64,000 nucleotides of DNA from Streptomyces tubercidicus (GCF_027497495.1 NZ_CP114205.1:4092001-4156000); one strand, 5' to 3'; positions 32,412-41,421 are shown, counted from the stretch's first letter. Translations and numbers: made by a program. The notes: a model not told the origin generated them from the sequence alone.

Positions 32412-33977
32412 ATGGCACCGACGCAGAGCCCCCAGGGCCCGTCCGATCCTGAGGCCACCGGCTCCAATATCCCCGACGCACCGGAGATGTGGGGCAATGG
32501 CGGGCTGGTCGGCGATGGCCGCTACCGGCTCACGCGACGGCTGGGCCGCGGTGGCATGGCGGAGGTGTTCGCAGCCGAGGATGTCCGTCTCGGCCGTACC
32601 GTCGCCGTGAAGCTGCTGCGTGCCGACCTCGCCGAGGACCCGGTTTCCAAGGCCCGCTTCACGCGTGAGGCGCAGTCCGTGGCCGGACTGAACCACCACG
32701 CCGTGGTCGCGGTCTACGACTCCGGTGAGGATCTGGTCGGCGGCAACACCGTGCCGTACATCGTGATGGAGCTGGTCGAGGGCCACACCATCCGCGATCT
32801 GCTGCTGAACGCCGACGCCCCGCCGCCGGACCAGGCGCTGATCATCGTCTCCGGTGTGCTGGAGGCGCTGGCCTACAGCCACCAGCACGGCATCGTGCAC
32901 CGTGACATCAAGCCCGCGAACGTGATCATCACGAACAGCGGCGCCGTCAAGGTCATGGACTTCGGCATCGCCCGTGCGCTGCACGGCGCGCAGTCCACCA
33001 TGACCCAGACCGGCATGGTCATGGGCACCCCCCAGTACCTCTCCCCGGAGCAGGCGCTCGGCAAGACCGTCGACACCCGCTCCGACCTCTACGCCACCGG
33101 CTGTCTGCTCTACGAACTCCTCGCACTGCGGCCGCCGTTCACCGGTGAGACCCCGCTCTCGGTCGTCTACCAGCATGTGCAGGACATGCCGGTGCCGCCG
33201 TCCCAGGTCGCCGACGCGGTGCCGCCGGAGCTGGACGGCCTGGTCATGCGGTCGCTGGCGAAGGACCCCGACGACCGCTTCCAGTCCGCCGAGGAGATGC
33301 GCGGCCTGGTCCAGTACTCGCTCCAGATGCTGCACGAGCAGGGCGGCCACACCGGCACCTGGAGCACCGGCCCGGTCGCCGTGCACGAGGGTGGCCTCAC
33401 CCCGTCCATGGGCGCCGCCGCCACCACGGCGATGCCGCACCCCAACGCCGGCCAGACCACGGCGCAGCCGATCCTGACGCCCGGTATGCGTGATGACGAC
33501 GGTGGTTTCGACGGCGGGCCCCGGCCGGCCAAGGGCGGCCGCGGCAAGATCTGGCTGATCGCGGTACTGGCGGTGATCGCCATCGCGATGGGTGTGGCCT
33601 TCGCGATGCAGAACACCGGCGGCCAGGACCAGAAGCAACAGACTCCGCACACGCAGTCGCCGAAGCCGCAGAAGGACAAGGAGACGAGCGAGCCGCCGAC
33701 GGAGGAGCCGGACACTCCGCAGTCCGAGCCCGAGGACACCGGCGATGACAGCGGTACCTACTCCCAGCCGCCGACGGATGAGCCGAGCGTGCCGCAGAAG
33801 CCGAGCACGCCGCAGACCTCGGAGCCGCCGACGTCCGAGCCGCCGACGTCCGAGGCGCCCACGGACCCCACGAACCCCACCGACCCCACCGGCGGGACCG
33901 ACGACGGGGGCACCGGTGACGGGGGCGCCGGTGACGCCGGCCCGGACACCGGTATCACAGCGGGGGCGAACGGCTGA
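32412..33977 (+). CDS. Membrane Ser/Thr protein kinase with Thr/Pro-rich extracellular tail
   Basis: The 521-residue protein carries a complete kinase domain (38-305) with LGRGGMAEVF, Lys67, HRD Asp165, DFG Asp183 and GTPQYLSPEQ, very like the divergent kinase. After a linker there is one transmembrane segment (about 390-412) and an extracellular tail of about 110 residues rich in Glu/Pro/Thr/Ser with TSEPPTSEPPTSEAPT repeats; no PASTA domain is present. ATG 32412 follows GGCGAGGA; an earlier in-frame ATG at 32367 has no homology. Both kinases probably arose by duplication and diverged outside the cell. The 3' end is 20 bp from the convergent APH gene. Confidence 0.93.
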   Translation: MAPTQSPQGPSDPEATGSNIPDAPEMWGNGGLVGDGRYRLTRRLGRGGMAEVFAAEDVRLGRTVAVKLLRADLAEDPVSKARFTREAQSVAGLNHHAVVAVYDSGEDLVGGNTVPYIVMELVEGHTIRDLLLNADAPPPDQALIIVSGVLEALAYSHQHGIVHRDIKPANVIITNSGAVKVMDFGIARALHGAQSTMTQTGMVMGTPQYLSPEQALGKTVDTRSDLYATGCLLYELLALRPPFTGETPLSVVYQHVQDMPVPPSQVADAVPPELDGLVMRSLAKDPDDRFQSAEEMRGLVQYSLQMLHEQGGHTGTWSTGPVAVHEGGLTPSMGAAATTAMPHPNAGQTTAQPILTPGMRDDDGGFDGGPRPAKGGRGKIWLIAVLAVIAIAMGVAFAMQNTGGQDQKQQTPHTQSPKPQKDKETSEPPTEEPDTPQSEPEDTGDDSGTYSQPPTDEPSVPQKPSTPQTSEPPTSEPPTSEAPTDPTNPTDPTGGTDDGGTGDGGAGDAGPDTGITAGANG

Positions 33978-33996
33978 CGGACGCCGCTTCGCCGCT

Positions 33997-35040
33997 TCAG
34001 CGGGTGAAGGCGTTCCGTACGGCCCGGTACTCGCGGGTCCACCACACGGCCAGTGCGGCCGCCGCCGGGAACTGTGGATCGGTGCGGCGGTCGCCCAGCT
34101 GGTAGCGCCAGGTGAGCATCCAGAAATCGTTCAGCCGCTCCCACCACACCCGGTGGACGGCCGCGGCGAGTTCCTCGGCACCGGCCCCGCAGGCGCTGCG
34201 GTAGGCGCCCGCGTACGCCGCCACCTTGCCCAGGTCCAGCGTGCCGCAGGGGCGTACGAAGAAGATCGCGGCGGCCCGTACCGCCTCCTCGGCGCGCGGC
34301 TGGACGCCCAGCCGGTCCCAGTCGACGATCGCGGTCGGTTCGGTGCCCCGGTAGAGCACGTTCAGCGGGTGGAAGTCTCCGTGCACCCAGCCCGCGGGGG
34401 GCTCCGCGCCGGGGGCCGGACGGCGGTGCGCCTGCTGTGCCAGCAGGGCCCGGCGCTCCAGCAGACGGTGTTCGGCGAGTTCGTCGAAGCTGGTGCGCGG
34501 CCGGGCGCCGCGGGCCAGGGCCAGCAGCTCGTCGATCGTCTCGAAGGTCCGCTCGGGGGCGGCGCCGGCGTCCGCGCAGGGCGGCCGGGGCGGGTGCGGT
34601 TCGTCCGCCATGACCTCCTCCAGTGCGGTGTGCACGAGCCCGAGCAGGGCGCCGAGCCGCCGGGACTGGTCACGGGTCAGCGCGGCGCCGCCGAGATGGC
34701 GGCCTTCGACCCAGGGGTGCAGGGCGTAGCAGCGGCCGTCGAGGACCGTGACGGTGCGGCCGTCCGTATGGGCGACGGGCGGGGCGACCGGCAGGCCGAG
34801 GGCGGCGAGCCGGTAGGTGGCGCGGTGCTGGCGGGTGAGGGCGGCGCGGTCGCCGTCCAGGTGGTGCTTGAGGAAGTAGCGGCCGCGGGTGGTGGCGAGG
34901 AAGTAGCCGTGGTTGAGCAGGCCCTCGGCGACGGGTTCACAGGACAGCGGCGTACCGGCGCCTGCGTAGTGGCGGAGCAGGGATCCGAGGGTGTCTCTGT
35001 CGGGCGTCGCCGCCGTCCGGACTACAGATGAGCGCAGCAC
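33997..35040 (-). CDS. Aminoglycoside phosphotransferase-fold (APH/choline kinase-like) protein
   Basis: The 347 residues show the APH fold: VAEGLLNHGYFL as the N-lobe loop, HPWVEGRHLGG, the Brenner motif HGDFHPLNVL (about 228-237) and the metal-binding IVDWD (about 246-250). The family phosphorylates small molecules; resistance is only one possibility and nothing here indicates a drug target. The GTG at 35040 is seven bases after TAACAT and has no ribosome binding site, so the message may be leaderless. Its neighbours are a kinase (convergent) and a response regulator. Confidence 0.85.
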   Translation of the reverse strand: MLRSSVVRTAATPDRDTLGSLLRHYAGAGTPLSCEPVAEGLLNHGYFLATTRGRYFLKHHLDGDRAALTRQHRATYRLAALGLPVAPPVAHTDGRTVTVLDGRCYALHPWVEGRHLGGAALTRDQSRRLGALLGLVHTALEEVMADEPHPPRPPCADAGAAPERTFETIDELLALARGARPRTSFDELAEHRLLERRALLAQQAHRRPAPGAEPPAGWVHGDFHPLNVLYRGTEPTAIVDWDRLGVQPRAEEAVRAAAIFFVRPCGTLDLGKVAAYAGAYRSACGAGAEELAAAVHRVWWERLNDFWMLTWRYQLGDRRTDPQFPAAAALAVWWTREYRAVRNAFTR

Positions 35041-35126
35041 GCGCCAGATGTTAGATCAACTACGCCCGTCGGAGTGGGTGTGCCGGAAGGCCTTACGCAG
35101 CGTGCGCACCGTTATTCCGGCGCTGT

Positions 35127-35804
35127 TCAGTGCCGTTCCGCCTGCATTCGGGCGACATAGGCGGCGGCCTGCGAGCGGCGTTCCATTCCGAGCTTGGACA
35201 GCAGACTGGAGACATAATTCTTGATCGTTTTCTCGGCGAGATGAAGCCGCTCGCCAATGGCGCGGTTGGTCATTCCCTCGCCGATCAGATCGAGAATTCT
35301 GCGCTCCTGGTCCGTGAGGCTGGCCAGCCGGTCATCACCCTTGACGGCGTTGCCGTCGCGCAGCCGCTCCAGCACCCGGGCGGTGGCCACGGGGTCGAGC
35401 AGCGACTTTCCGGCCGCCACCTCCCGCACCGCGGAGAGCAGTTCGTTCCCCCGGATGGCCTTGAGGACATAACCGGACGCACCGGCCATGATCGCATCGA
35501 AAAGGGCCTCGTCATCCGCGAACGATGTGAGCATCAGGCATTTGATGTCCTCATCCTGCGAACGGATCTCGCGGCAGACCTCGACGCCGCTCCCGTCCGG
35601 TAGCCGGACATCGAGCACCGCCACGTCCGGCCGCGTCGCCGGGATCCTGACCAGGGCATCTGCGGCGGTGCCGGCCTCGCCGACCACCTCGATGTCCTCC
35701 TCGACCGAGAGCATTTCGTGGACGCCGCGCCGGACAACTTCGTGGTCGTCGAGCAGGAATACCGTGATTTTTCCGTCTTCGCGCACCTCACCAGTCTCAC
35801 ACAT
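35127..35804 (-). CDS. Orphan NarL/FixJ-type response regulator
   Basis: The 225-residue protein has a receiver domain with acidic DD at 19-20, phosphoacceptor Asp65 in VLDVRLPDGSG, the TSFADD switch and YVLKA, and a LuxR-type HTH (LTDQERRILDLIGEGMTNRA, in part, ending KTIKNYVSSLLSKLGM). The residues are those of a DevR/NarL regulator. ATG 35804 is preferred over the TTG before it because of GGAAGGG spacing. No sensor kinase is adjacent. It is divergent from the second bkd operon and could regulate it or respond to an unlinked kinase. Confidence 0.92.
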   Translation of the reverse strand: MCETGEVREDGKITVFLLDDHEVVRRGVHEMLSVEEDIEVVGEAGTAADALVRIPATRPDVAVLDVRLPDGSGVEVCREIRSQDEDIKCLMLTSFADDEALFDAIMAGASGYVLKAIRGNELLSAVREVAAGKSLLDPVATARVLERLRDGNAVKGDDRLASLTDQERRILDLIGEGMTNRAIGERLHLAEKTIKNYVSSLLSKLGMERRSQAAAYVARMQAERH

Positions 35805-36115
35805 CAACCCTTCCCGTGCTCCAGGTCACCGATATAACGTGCCGTTGTCCCGGCGGCCTGCAACGCTGTGACCAGGAGTTGTTCCAAGCCTTCGCGATTT
35901 ACTTGGAAATCCAAGCAAAATCGCAGGTCAACGCCGTTTCCACTTCGGCTTTGACAATGGGTAACGTGCAATGAAGCAGGCCACTGTCCGGGAGCTTTGT
36001 TCCACCCGGATCCGGGCCGCGAACGCACACACCCCGTGCGCCGTATCGGATACCGGGTGAGCCGCAATACGGCCACCGGCGGACCCCGGGGGCCGGACAG
36101 ACGGAGGAGCAGCAC
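35805..36115. other. Divergent region between the response regulator and bkd set 2
   Basis: This 311-bp gap is distinctly less GC-rich than its surroundings between 35890 and 35975. It carries a 31-bp dyad (35894-35924) and a TTGACA (35951-35956) that could be a -35 box for bkdA, though no convincing -10 follows at the right distance. No gene was found. Confidence 0.55.
35894..35924. promoter_or_regulatory. Long interrupted dyad upstream of bkd set 2
   Basis: GCGATTT (35894-35900) and AAATCGC (35918-35924) flank CTTGGA-AA-TCCAAG (35902-35915). The nested arms suggest a regulator operator, for example for an Lrp-type or the adjacent response regulator. Confidence 0.55.
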
Positions 36116-37333
36116 GTGACCGTGGAAGGCACTGCGCAGCGGAAAAACGCCCGCGGCAGCAGCAAGCGCACCACCGCCAAAAAGGCGACGCCGGCAAAGA
36201 AGGCGTCCCCGGCCAAGGCCCGGAACTCCGGCCGGCCCGAGCAGGCGGAGCAGGATCAGCTCGTTCAACTGCTGACGCCCGAAGGCAAGCGGATCGAGCA
36301 CCCGGATTACGCGATCGACCTTTCCGCCGAAGAACTGCGCGGCCTCTACCGCGACATGGTGCTGACGCGGAAGTTCGATGCCGAGGCGACCACCCTCCAG
36401 CGCCAGGGTGAACTGGGCCTGTGGGCCTCGCTGCTGGGCCAGGAGGCCGCTCAGATCGGCTCCGGCCGCGCACTGCGCGACGACGATTACGTCTTTCCGA
36501 CCTACCGCGAGCACGGTGTGGCGTGGTGCCGCGGGGTCGACCCGACGAACCTGCTGGGCATGTTCCGCGGTGTCAATCACGGCGGCTGGGACCCCAACAG
36601 CAACAACTTCCACCTGTACACGATCGTCATCGGCTCGCAGACGCTGCATGCGACCGGCTATGCGATGGGTGTGCAGAAGGACGGCGCGGATTCCGCGGTC
36701 ATCGCCTATTTCGGTGACGGCGCTTCCAGCCAGGGTGATGTCGCGGAATCCTTCACCTTCTCCGCGGTCTATAACGCCCCGGTCGTGTTCTTCTGCCAGA
36801 ACAACCAATGGGCGATTTCCGAACCCACCGAGAAGCAGACCCGGGTGCCGCTCTACCAGCGCGCCCGCGGCTTCGGCTTCCCCGGCGTACGGGTCGACGG
36901 CAATGACGTACTGGCCTGTCTGGCGGTGACCAGGGCGGCGCTGGAGCGGGCGCGCACCGGCCAGGGGCCGATGCTGATCGAGGCGTTCACCTACCGCATG
37001 GGCGCGCACACCACCTCCGACGACCCGACGAAGTACCGGGCGGACGAGGAGCGGGCCGCCTGGGAGGCCAAGGACCCGATCCTGCGGCTGCGGACGTACC
37101 TGGAGGCCGAGGGCATCGTCGACGAGGCGTTTCTGGCCTCGATCGACGAGGAGAGCGAGGCCCTGGGCAAGCGGGTCCGTGATGCGGTGCGCGCCATGCC
37201 CGACCCGGACACCATGGCGATCTTCGAGAATGTCTATGCCGACGGGCATGCGCTCGTCGATGAGGAGCGCGCGCAGTTCGCCGCGTACCAGGCGTCGTTC
37301 GCCGACGCCGATCTTGTCGCGGAGGGGAACTGA
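36116..37333 (+). CDS. bkdA: Branched-chain 2-oxoacid dehydrogenase E1 alpha (set 2)
   Basis: The 405-residue protein has a Lys/Ala/Ser-rich N-terminal tail (1-45), then the E1 alpha domain with WASLLGQEAAQIG, the ThDP motif GDGASSQGDVAESFTF ending QNN, and TYRMGAHTTSDDPTKY. GTG 36116 is preceded by GGAGGAG at seven bases. It lies two bases upstream of E1 beta. It is a paralogue of the 19874 gene; the two differ in tail and in the loop after the phosphorylation site, so they may differ in substrate or regulation. Confidence 0.95.
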   Translation: MTVEGTAQRKNARGSSKRTTAKKATPAKKASPAKARNSGRPEQAEQDQLVQLLTPEGKRIEHPDYAIDLSAEELRGLYRDMVLTRKFDAEATTLQRQGELGLWASLLGQEAAQIGSGRALRDDDYVFPTYREHGVAWCRGVDPTNLLGMFRGVNHGGWDPNSNNFHLYTIVIGSQTLHATGYAMGVQKDGADSAVIAYFGDGASSQGDVAESFTFSAVYNAPVVFFCQNNQWAISEPTEKQTRVPLYQRARGFGFPGVRVDGNDVLACLAVTRAALERARTGQGPMLIEAFTYRMGAHTTSDDPTKYRADEERAAWEAKDPILRLRTYLEAEGIVDEAFLASIDEESEALGKRVRDAVRAMPDPDTMAIFENVYADGHALVDEERAQFAAYQASFADADLVAEGN

Positions 37334-37335
37334 CC

Positions 37336-38319
37336 ATGGCCGTCTTCGAGAAGATCACCATCGCCAAGGCGATCAATGAGTCGCTGCGTGCCTCCATGGA
37401 GGCCGACCCCAAGGTCCTCGTCATGGGCGAGGACGTCGGCAAGCTCGGCGGCGTCTTCCGCGTCACCGACGGACTGCAGAAGGACTTCGGCGAGGAGCGG
37501 GTGATCGACACCCCGCTGGCCGAGTCCGGCATCGTCGGCACCGCGATCGGGATGGCGCTGCGCGGCTACCGCCCGGTCGTCGAGATCCAGTTCGACGGCT
37601 TCGTCTTCCCCGCCTACGACCAGATCGTCACCCAGCTCGCCAAGATGCACGCCCGCGCGCTGGGCAAGGTCAAGGTGCCGGTCGTCATCCGCATCCCGTA
37701 CGCGGGCGGCATCGGCGCGGTCGAGCACCACTCCGAGTCCCCCGAGGCGCTGTTCGCGCATGTCGCGGGACTCAAGATCGTCTCTCCCTCGAACTCCTCC
37801 GACGCCTACTGGATGCTCCAGCAGGCCATCGCGGGCGACGACCCGGTCATCTACTTCGAGCCCAAGCGCCGCTACCACGACAAGTCGCGGCTGGACACCG
37901 AGTCGATCCCGGACCCGCTGCACAAGGCGCGGATCGCCCGGACCGGCACCGACCTGACGCTGGCCGCCTACGGTCCGATGGTCAAGGTCTGCCAGGACGT
38001 CGCCAATGTCGCGGCCGAGGAGGGAAAGTCGCTGGAGGTCGTCGACCTGCGCTCGCTCTCCCCGATCGACTTCGACACCGTGCAGTCGTCGGTGCAGAAG
38101 ACCGGCCGGCTGGTCGTCGTCCATGAAGCCCCCGTTTTCTTCGGCGCCGGTGCCGAGATCGCCGCACGGATCACCGAGCGGTGCTTCTACCACCTGGAGG
38201 CCCCGGTCCTGCGGGTCGGCGGTTTCCACTCCCCGTATCCGCCCTCCCGGCTGGAGGACGAGTACCTTCCGGGGCTGGACCGGGTGCTTGACGCCGTTGA
38301 TCGTGCGTTGGCGTACTGA
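37336..38319 (+). CDS. bkdB: Branched-chain 2-oxoacid dehydrogenase E1 beta (set 2)
   Basis: The 327 residues align with E1 beta proteins along their whole length: MGEDVGKLGGVFRVTDGL near residue 31, ESGIVGTAIGMALRG, and VVDLRSLSPIDFDTV with HEAPVFFGAGAEIAARI in the C-terminal domain. It partners the preceding E1 alpha. It begins two bases after that gene's stop and E2 follows 17 bases later, so the three form an operon. Confidence 0.96.
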   Translation: MAVFEKITIAKAINESLRASMEADPKVLVMGEDVGKLGGVFRVTDGLQKDFGEERVIDTPLAESGIVGTAIGMALRGYRPVVEIQFDGFVFPAYDQIVTQLAKMHARALGKVKVPVVIRIPYAGGIGAVEHHSESPEALFAHVAGLKIVSPSNSSDAYWMLQQAIAGDDPVIYFEPKRRYHDKSRLDTESIPDPLHKARIARTGTDLTLAAYGPMVKVCQDVANVAAEEGKSLEVVDLRSLSPIDFDTVQSSVQKTGRLVVVHEAPVFFGAGAEIAARITERCFYHLEAPVLRVGGFHSPYPPSRLEDEYLPGLDRVLDAVDRALAY

Positions 38320-38336
38320 GGGTTTGAGGAGAGTTC

Positions 38337-39812
38337 GTGACCATGACTGCAAGTACCGCCAACGCTCAGCGCTTCCGCGAGTTCAAGATGCCCGACGTCG
38401 GCGAGGGGCTGACCGAGGCCGAGATCCTCAAGTGGTACGTCAAGCCGGGCGACACCGTGACCGACGGCCAGGTCGTCTGCGAGGTCGAGACCGCCAAGGC
38501 CGCCGTTGAACTGCCCATTCCGTACGACGGGGTGGTGCACGAGCTGACCTTCGGCGAGGGCGTCACCGTCGACGTCGGCACCGCCATCATCTCCGTGGAC
38601 ACCGACCCCGGCGCCGGGCCCGCCTCCGCACCGGCGACGGTCCAGACGCCACCGGAAGCCGCCAAGGCCGAGGAGGAGGCCGAGCCGCAGGGCCGGCAGG
38701 CGGTGCTGGTCGGCTATGGCGCCGCGCCGTCCTCGACCAAGCGCCGGGCCCGCAAGCCCCAGGCGGGGGTGCCGGCCCAGCCGGAGCCCGTGAGCGCCGC
38801 GCTCCAGGCGGAGCTGAACGGGCGGACGGCGCCCGCACCGGCCGCGCCCGTGACCCCGGCAGTGACCCCGGTCGCGAACGGCGCGGGTGTCGGCGCCGTC
38901 GGCCGGCCGCTGGCCAAGCCGCCGGTGCGCAAGCTCGCCAAGGATCTCGGGATCGATCTGGCGACGGTCGTTCCGAGCGGGCCGGACGGCATCATCACCC
39001 GCGAGGACGTGCACGCGGCCGCCGCCCCGGCAGCGGCGCCGGCTCCGGCCGCAGCGGCCGCGGTGCCGACCCCGGTCGCTCCGGCGGAGACCGGCGTCGT
39101 CAACGCCGCCGCCCGTGAGCGGCGGGTGCCCGTCAAGGGTGTACGCAAGGCCACCGCACAGGCGATGGTCTCCAGCGCCTTCACCGCGCCGCATGTCACG
39201 GAGTTCATCACCGTCGATGTGACCCGCACGATGAAGCTCGTCCAGGAGCTCAAGCAGGATCCGGACATGGCGGGGCTGCGGGTCAACCCGCTGCTGCTGG
39301 TCGCCAGGGCCTTCCTGGTGGCCATCAAGCGTCACCCCGAGGTCAATGCGTCCTGGGACGAGGCACAGCAGGAGATCGTCTACAAGGACTACGTCAACCT
39401 CGGGATCGCGGCGGCCACCCCGCGCGGGCTGATCGTCCCGAACATCAAGGACGCCGGGGTCAAGACGCTGCCCCAACTCGCCGAGGAACTGGGCGATCTG
39501 GTCGCCACCGCCCGCGAGGGCAAGACCTCTCCGGCGGCCATGACCGGTGGCACGGTCACCATCACCAATGTCGGCGTCTTCGGCGTCGACACCGGTACGC
39601 CGATCCTCAACCCGGGGGAGTCGGCGATCCTCGCCTTCGGCGCGGTCAAGCTCCAGCCGTGGGTCCACAAGGGCAAGGTGAAGGCGCGTCAGGTCACCAC
39701 CCTCGCGCTGTCCTTCGACCACCGGCTCATCGACGGCGAGCTGGGCTCCAAGCTGCTCGCGGATATCGCGGCGGTGCTGGAGCGGCCCAAGCGGCTCATC
39801 ACCTGGGGATGA
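38337..39812 (+). CDS. bkdC: Branched-chain 2-oxoacid dehydrogenase E2, lipoyl acyltransferase (set 2)
   Basis: The 491-residue E2 has a lipoyl domain with the modified Lys in ETAKAAVELP, an Ala/Pro/Glu linker, an E3-binding domain (KPPVRKLAKDLGIDLATVVPSG), an Ala/Pro linker, and the catalytic core ending in FDHRLIDGE. GTG 38337 has GAGGAG five bases upstream; ATG 38343 is the alternative. Set 1 has a longer Gly/Ala linker. A parS palindrome follows the stop. Confidence 0.95.
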   Translation: MTMTASTANAQRFREFKMPDVGEGLTEAEILKWYVKPGDTVTDGQVVCEVETAKAAVELPIPYDGVVHELTFGEGVTVDVGTAIISVDTDPGAGPASAPATVQTPPEAAKAEEEAEPQGRQAVLVGYGAAPSSTKRRARKPQAGVPAQPEPVSAALQAELNGRTAPAPAAPVTPAVTPVANGAGVGAVGRPLAKPPVRKLAKDLGIDLATVVPSGPDGIITREDVHAAAAPAAAPAPAAAAAVPTPVAPAETGVVNAAARERRVPVKGVRKATAQAMVSSAFTAPHVTEFITVDVTRTMKLVQELKQDPDMAGLRVNPLLLVARAFLVAIKRHPEVNASWDEAQQEIVYKDYVNLGIAAATPRGLIVPNIKDAGVKTLPQLAEELGDLVATAREGKTSPAAMTGGTVTITNVGVFGVDTGTPILNPGESAILAFGAVKLQPWVHKGKVKARQVTTLALSFDHRLIDGELGSKLLADIAAVLERPKRLITWG

Positions 39813-39845
39813 GCCGGGATGCGGGGCCGGGCGGTGCGGAGCGGC

Positions 39846-39859
39846 GTTTCACGTGAAAC
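39846..39859. promoter_or_regulatory. parS site 3
   Basis: A perfect GTTTCACGTGAAAC, extended by GCGGC/GCCGC arms to a 24-bp palindrome (39841-39864), 28 bases after the bkdC stop. The GC arms could let it double as a terminator. Confidence 0.95.
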
Positions 39860-40014
39860 GCCGCCTCGGGCCCGCACCGGCCCTGTGGACGAGCAGCCCT
39901 GCGTTCGCCCCGCGCCGCCGCTCCGGCCCTACGTCAGCGAGTACGCCGGATACCGGCAGGCCGGGCGCGGCGAGCCGCGCAAGGTGTAGCCGGGCCGTGC
40001 CCGACCGGGGCCGG

Positions 40015-40191
40015 TCAGCCGCGGATGAGTTCCACCGCGCGGCTGAAGTGGCCCACCGGCCCGGTCGGACCGGATCCCTCGGTCTGTGCGGCGCCGCGGG
40101 TCAGGGCGATGCCCGCCCACAGGCCGGCGACGATCAATGCCAGCACGACGGTATTCCGCGTACGGCGGCCGGCGTTCGTCCTGGACGGCAT
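40015..40191 (-). CDS. Small single-pass membrane protein
   Basis: A 58-residue protein starts at ATG 40191 behind AAGGGGAG at seven bases. It has a basic N-terminus (RTNAGRRTRN), one hydrophobic segment of about 19 residues (VVLALIVAGLWAGIALT) and a short hydrophilic C-terminus. The start signal and codon use support a real gene; no family is recognised. It is monocistronic, downstream of bkd set 2 on the opposite strand. Confidence 0.6.
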   Translation of the reverse strand: MPSRTNAGRRTRNTVVLALIVAGLWAGIALTRGAAQTEGSGPTGPVGHFSRAVELIRG

Positions 40192-40389
40192 GGTCAACTC
40201 CCCTTGGATGACGGAGCCTCCCCGGCTCCCTGTCTCTATTCACCCATGAGATGCGCGGCGGTTCATACGCGGTAGGTACGGACTCTTGTCCGTCTTGAGG
40301 CGGACCCGACCTCCCTCCGGGGTCTCCCTTTCTGCGGAGGCCGGGAAAGCGTTTGCCGCGGGTCGGCCGCACTGCTTACGGTCGGCGCA

Positions 40390-41256
40390 ATGACCAGCGA
40401 AATGATCATCCGGCGCTATCGACCCTCCGACCAGTGCGTTGTCACCGACCTGTGGTCCCGCGCAGCGCGGCAGGCGCATCCGTTCATCGACGGGGAGGGC
40501 ACGGGCGAACGGGCCCGGCTCCTCCGCGAGGCGGACCTCGCCCAGGCGGAGAACTGGGTCGCCGAACGCGAGGGCCGCGTCATCGGACTGCTCGGACTGC
40601 GGGCCGACGGGCCCGGGGACGGCAACCGGACCGGGGCCGAGGTCCGTGGGCTGTGCGTGGCGCCGGAGGCCCAAGGCGGCGGAGCCGGGCGGGAGTTGCT
40701 GGAGCATGCGGCGGCCCGGCACGGTGCGCTGACCCTGGAGGTCTTCGAGGGAAACGACCGGGCCCGCGGCTTCTGCGCGCACCTGGGCTTCACGGAACGG
40801 GGGCGGCGGACGGACGAGGAGACCGGCCATCCGCTGATCACTCTGGAGCGGGCCGCGCCGCTGAAGTCGGTGAGCTGGCTGCATGTGCGCGAGGGGCGGC
40901 TGCTGAGCGTACGGACGCGCGGGAACGACACCTTCTATCTCCCGGGCGGCAAGTACGAGCCCGGCGAGACCGCACGGGAGGCGCTGTCGCGTGAGCTCGG
41001 TGAGGAACTCGGCCTGGTGGTGCCCGTCGAGGAGCTGTCGGAGGCTTTTGTCATCCATGCCATCGCCCACGGGAAGAACGGGCGCCGGCTGCATATGACC
41101 TGCTTCACCGGCGGGCCCCAGGACATCGCACCGGCCCCCGGGAGGGAGATCGCCGAATACGCCTGGTTCGACCGTCAGGAAGCCCGGGAGCGCTGTGCAC
41201 CCGCCCATGCGCAGGTCGTCGCCCGGCTGGTCGCGCAGGGGCGGATGCCGGGCTGA
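40390..41256 (+). CDS. GNAT acetyltransferase-Nudix hydrolase fusion
   Basis: In 288 residues two enzyme domains are fused. Residues 5-155 are a GNAT fold with the acetyl-CoA loop QGGGAG (95-100) after VRGLCVAPE, and GFCAHLGFTERGRR. Residues 160-288 are a Nudix domain with the complete box: G187, E193, R201-E202, E205-E206 and G208. Both active sites appear intact. A TACGGT box seven bases before the ATG and absence of a ribosome binding site suggest a leaderless message. The substrate could be a nucleotide derivative that is hydrolysed and acetylated, but this is speculation. Neighbours are a GntR-MFS operon on the same strand. Confidence 0.9.
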   Translation: MTSEMIIRRYRPSDQCVVTDLWSRAARQAHPFIDGEGTGERARLLREADLAQAENWVAEREGRVIGLLGLRADGPGDGNRTGAEVRGLCVAPEAQGGGAGRELLEHAAARHGALTLEVFEGNDRARGFCAHLGFTERGRRTDEETGHPLITLERAAPLKSVSWLHVREGRLLSVRTRGNDTFYLPGGKYEPGETAREALSRELGEELGLVVPVEELSEAFVIHAIAHGKNGRRLHMTCFTGGPQDIAPAPGREIAEYAWFDRQEARERCAPAHAQVVARLVAQGRMPG

Positions 41257-41408
41257 GGGCACCGCCGGGCGGCGGACGGGCCGGGGCGCACACCGGGCGC
41301 GCCGGGCACCCTTCCGCCGCCGGGAGGGCCGCCGATAGGGCCTCCACCAGGGGAAACATGCCCCTTCTCGCCCCTCCTGTCCGCATCGCGGAATGCGGTG
41401 TCGCACGC

Positions 41409-41421
41409 ATACCTGTTGTAT
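41409..41421. promoter_or_regulatory. Palindrome overlapping the GntR promoter
   Basis: ATAC-CTGTT-GTAT lies one base upstream of the TATCCT -10 box (41423-41428) of the GntR gene. Its position suggests autoregulation by the FCD-type repressor. Confidence 0.5.

Noticed and set aside
33997..35040. Aminoglycoside resistance gene
   Set aside because: The APH fold is shared with many metabolic kinases and there is no antibiotic context.
39883..39892. TGTGGACGA as a further DnaA box
   Set aside because: It differs from the box and lacks the AGCC flank shared by the other copies.
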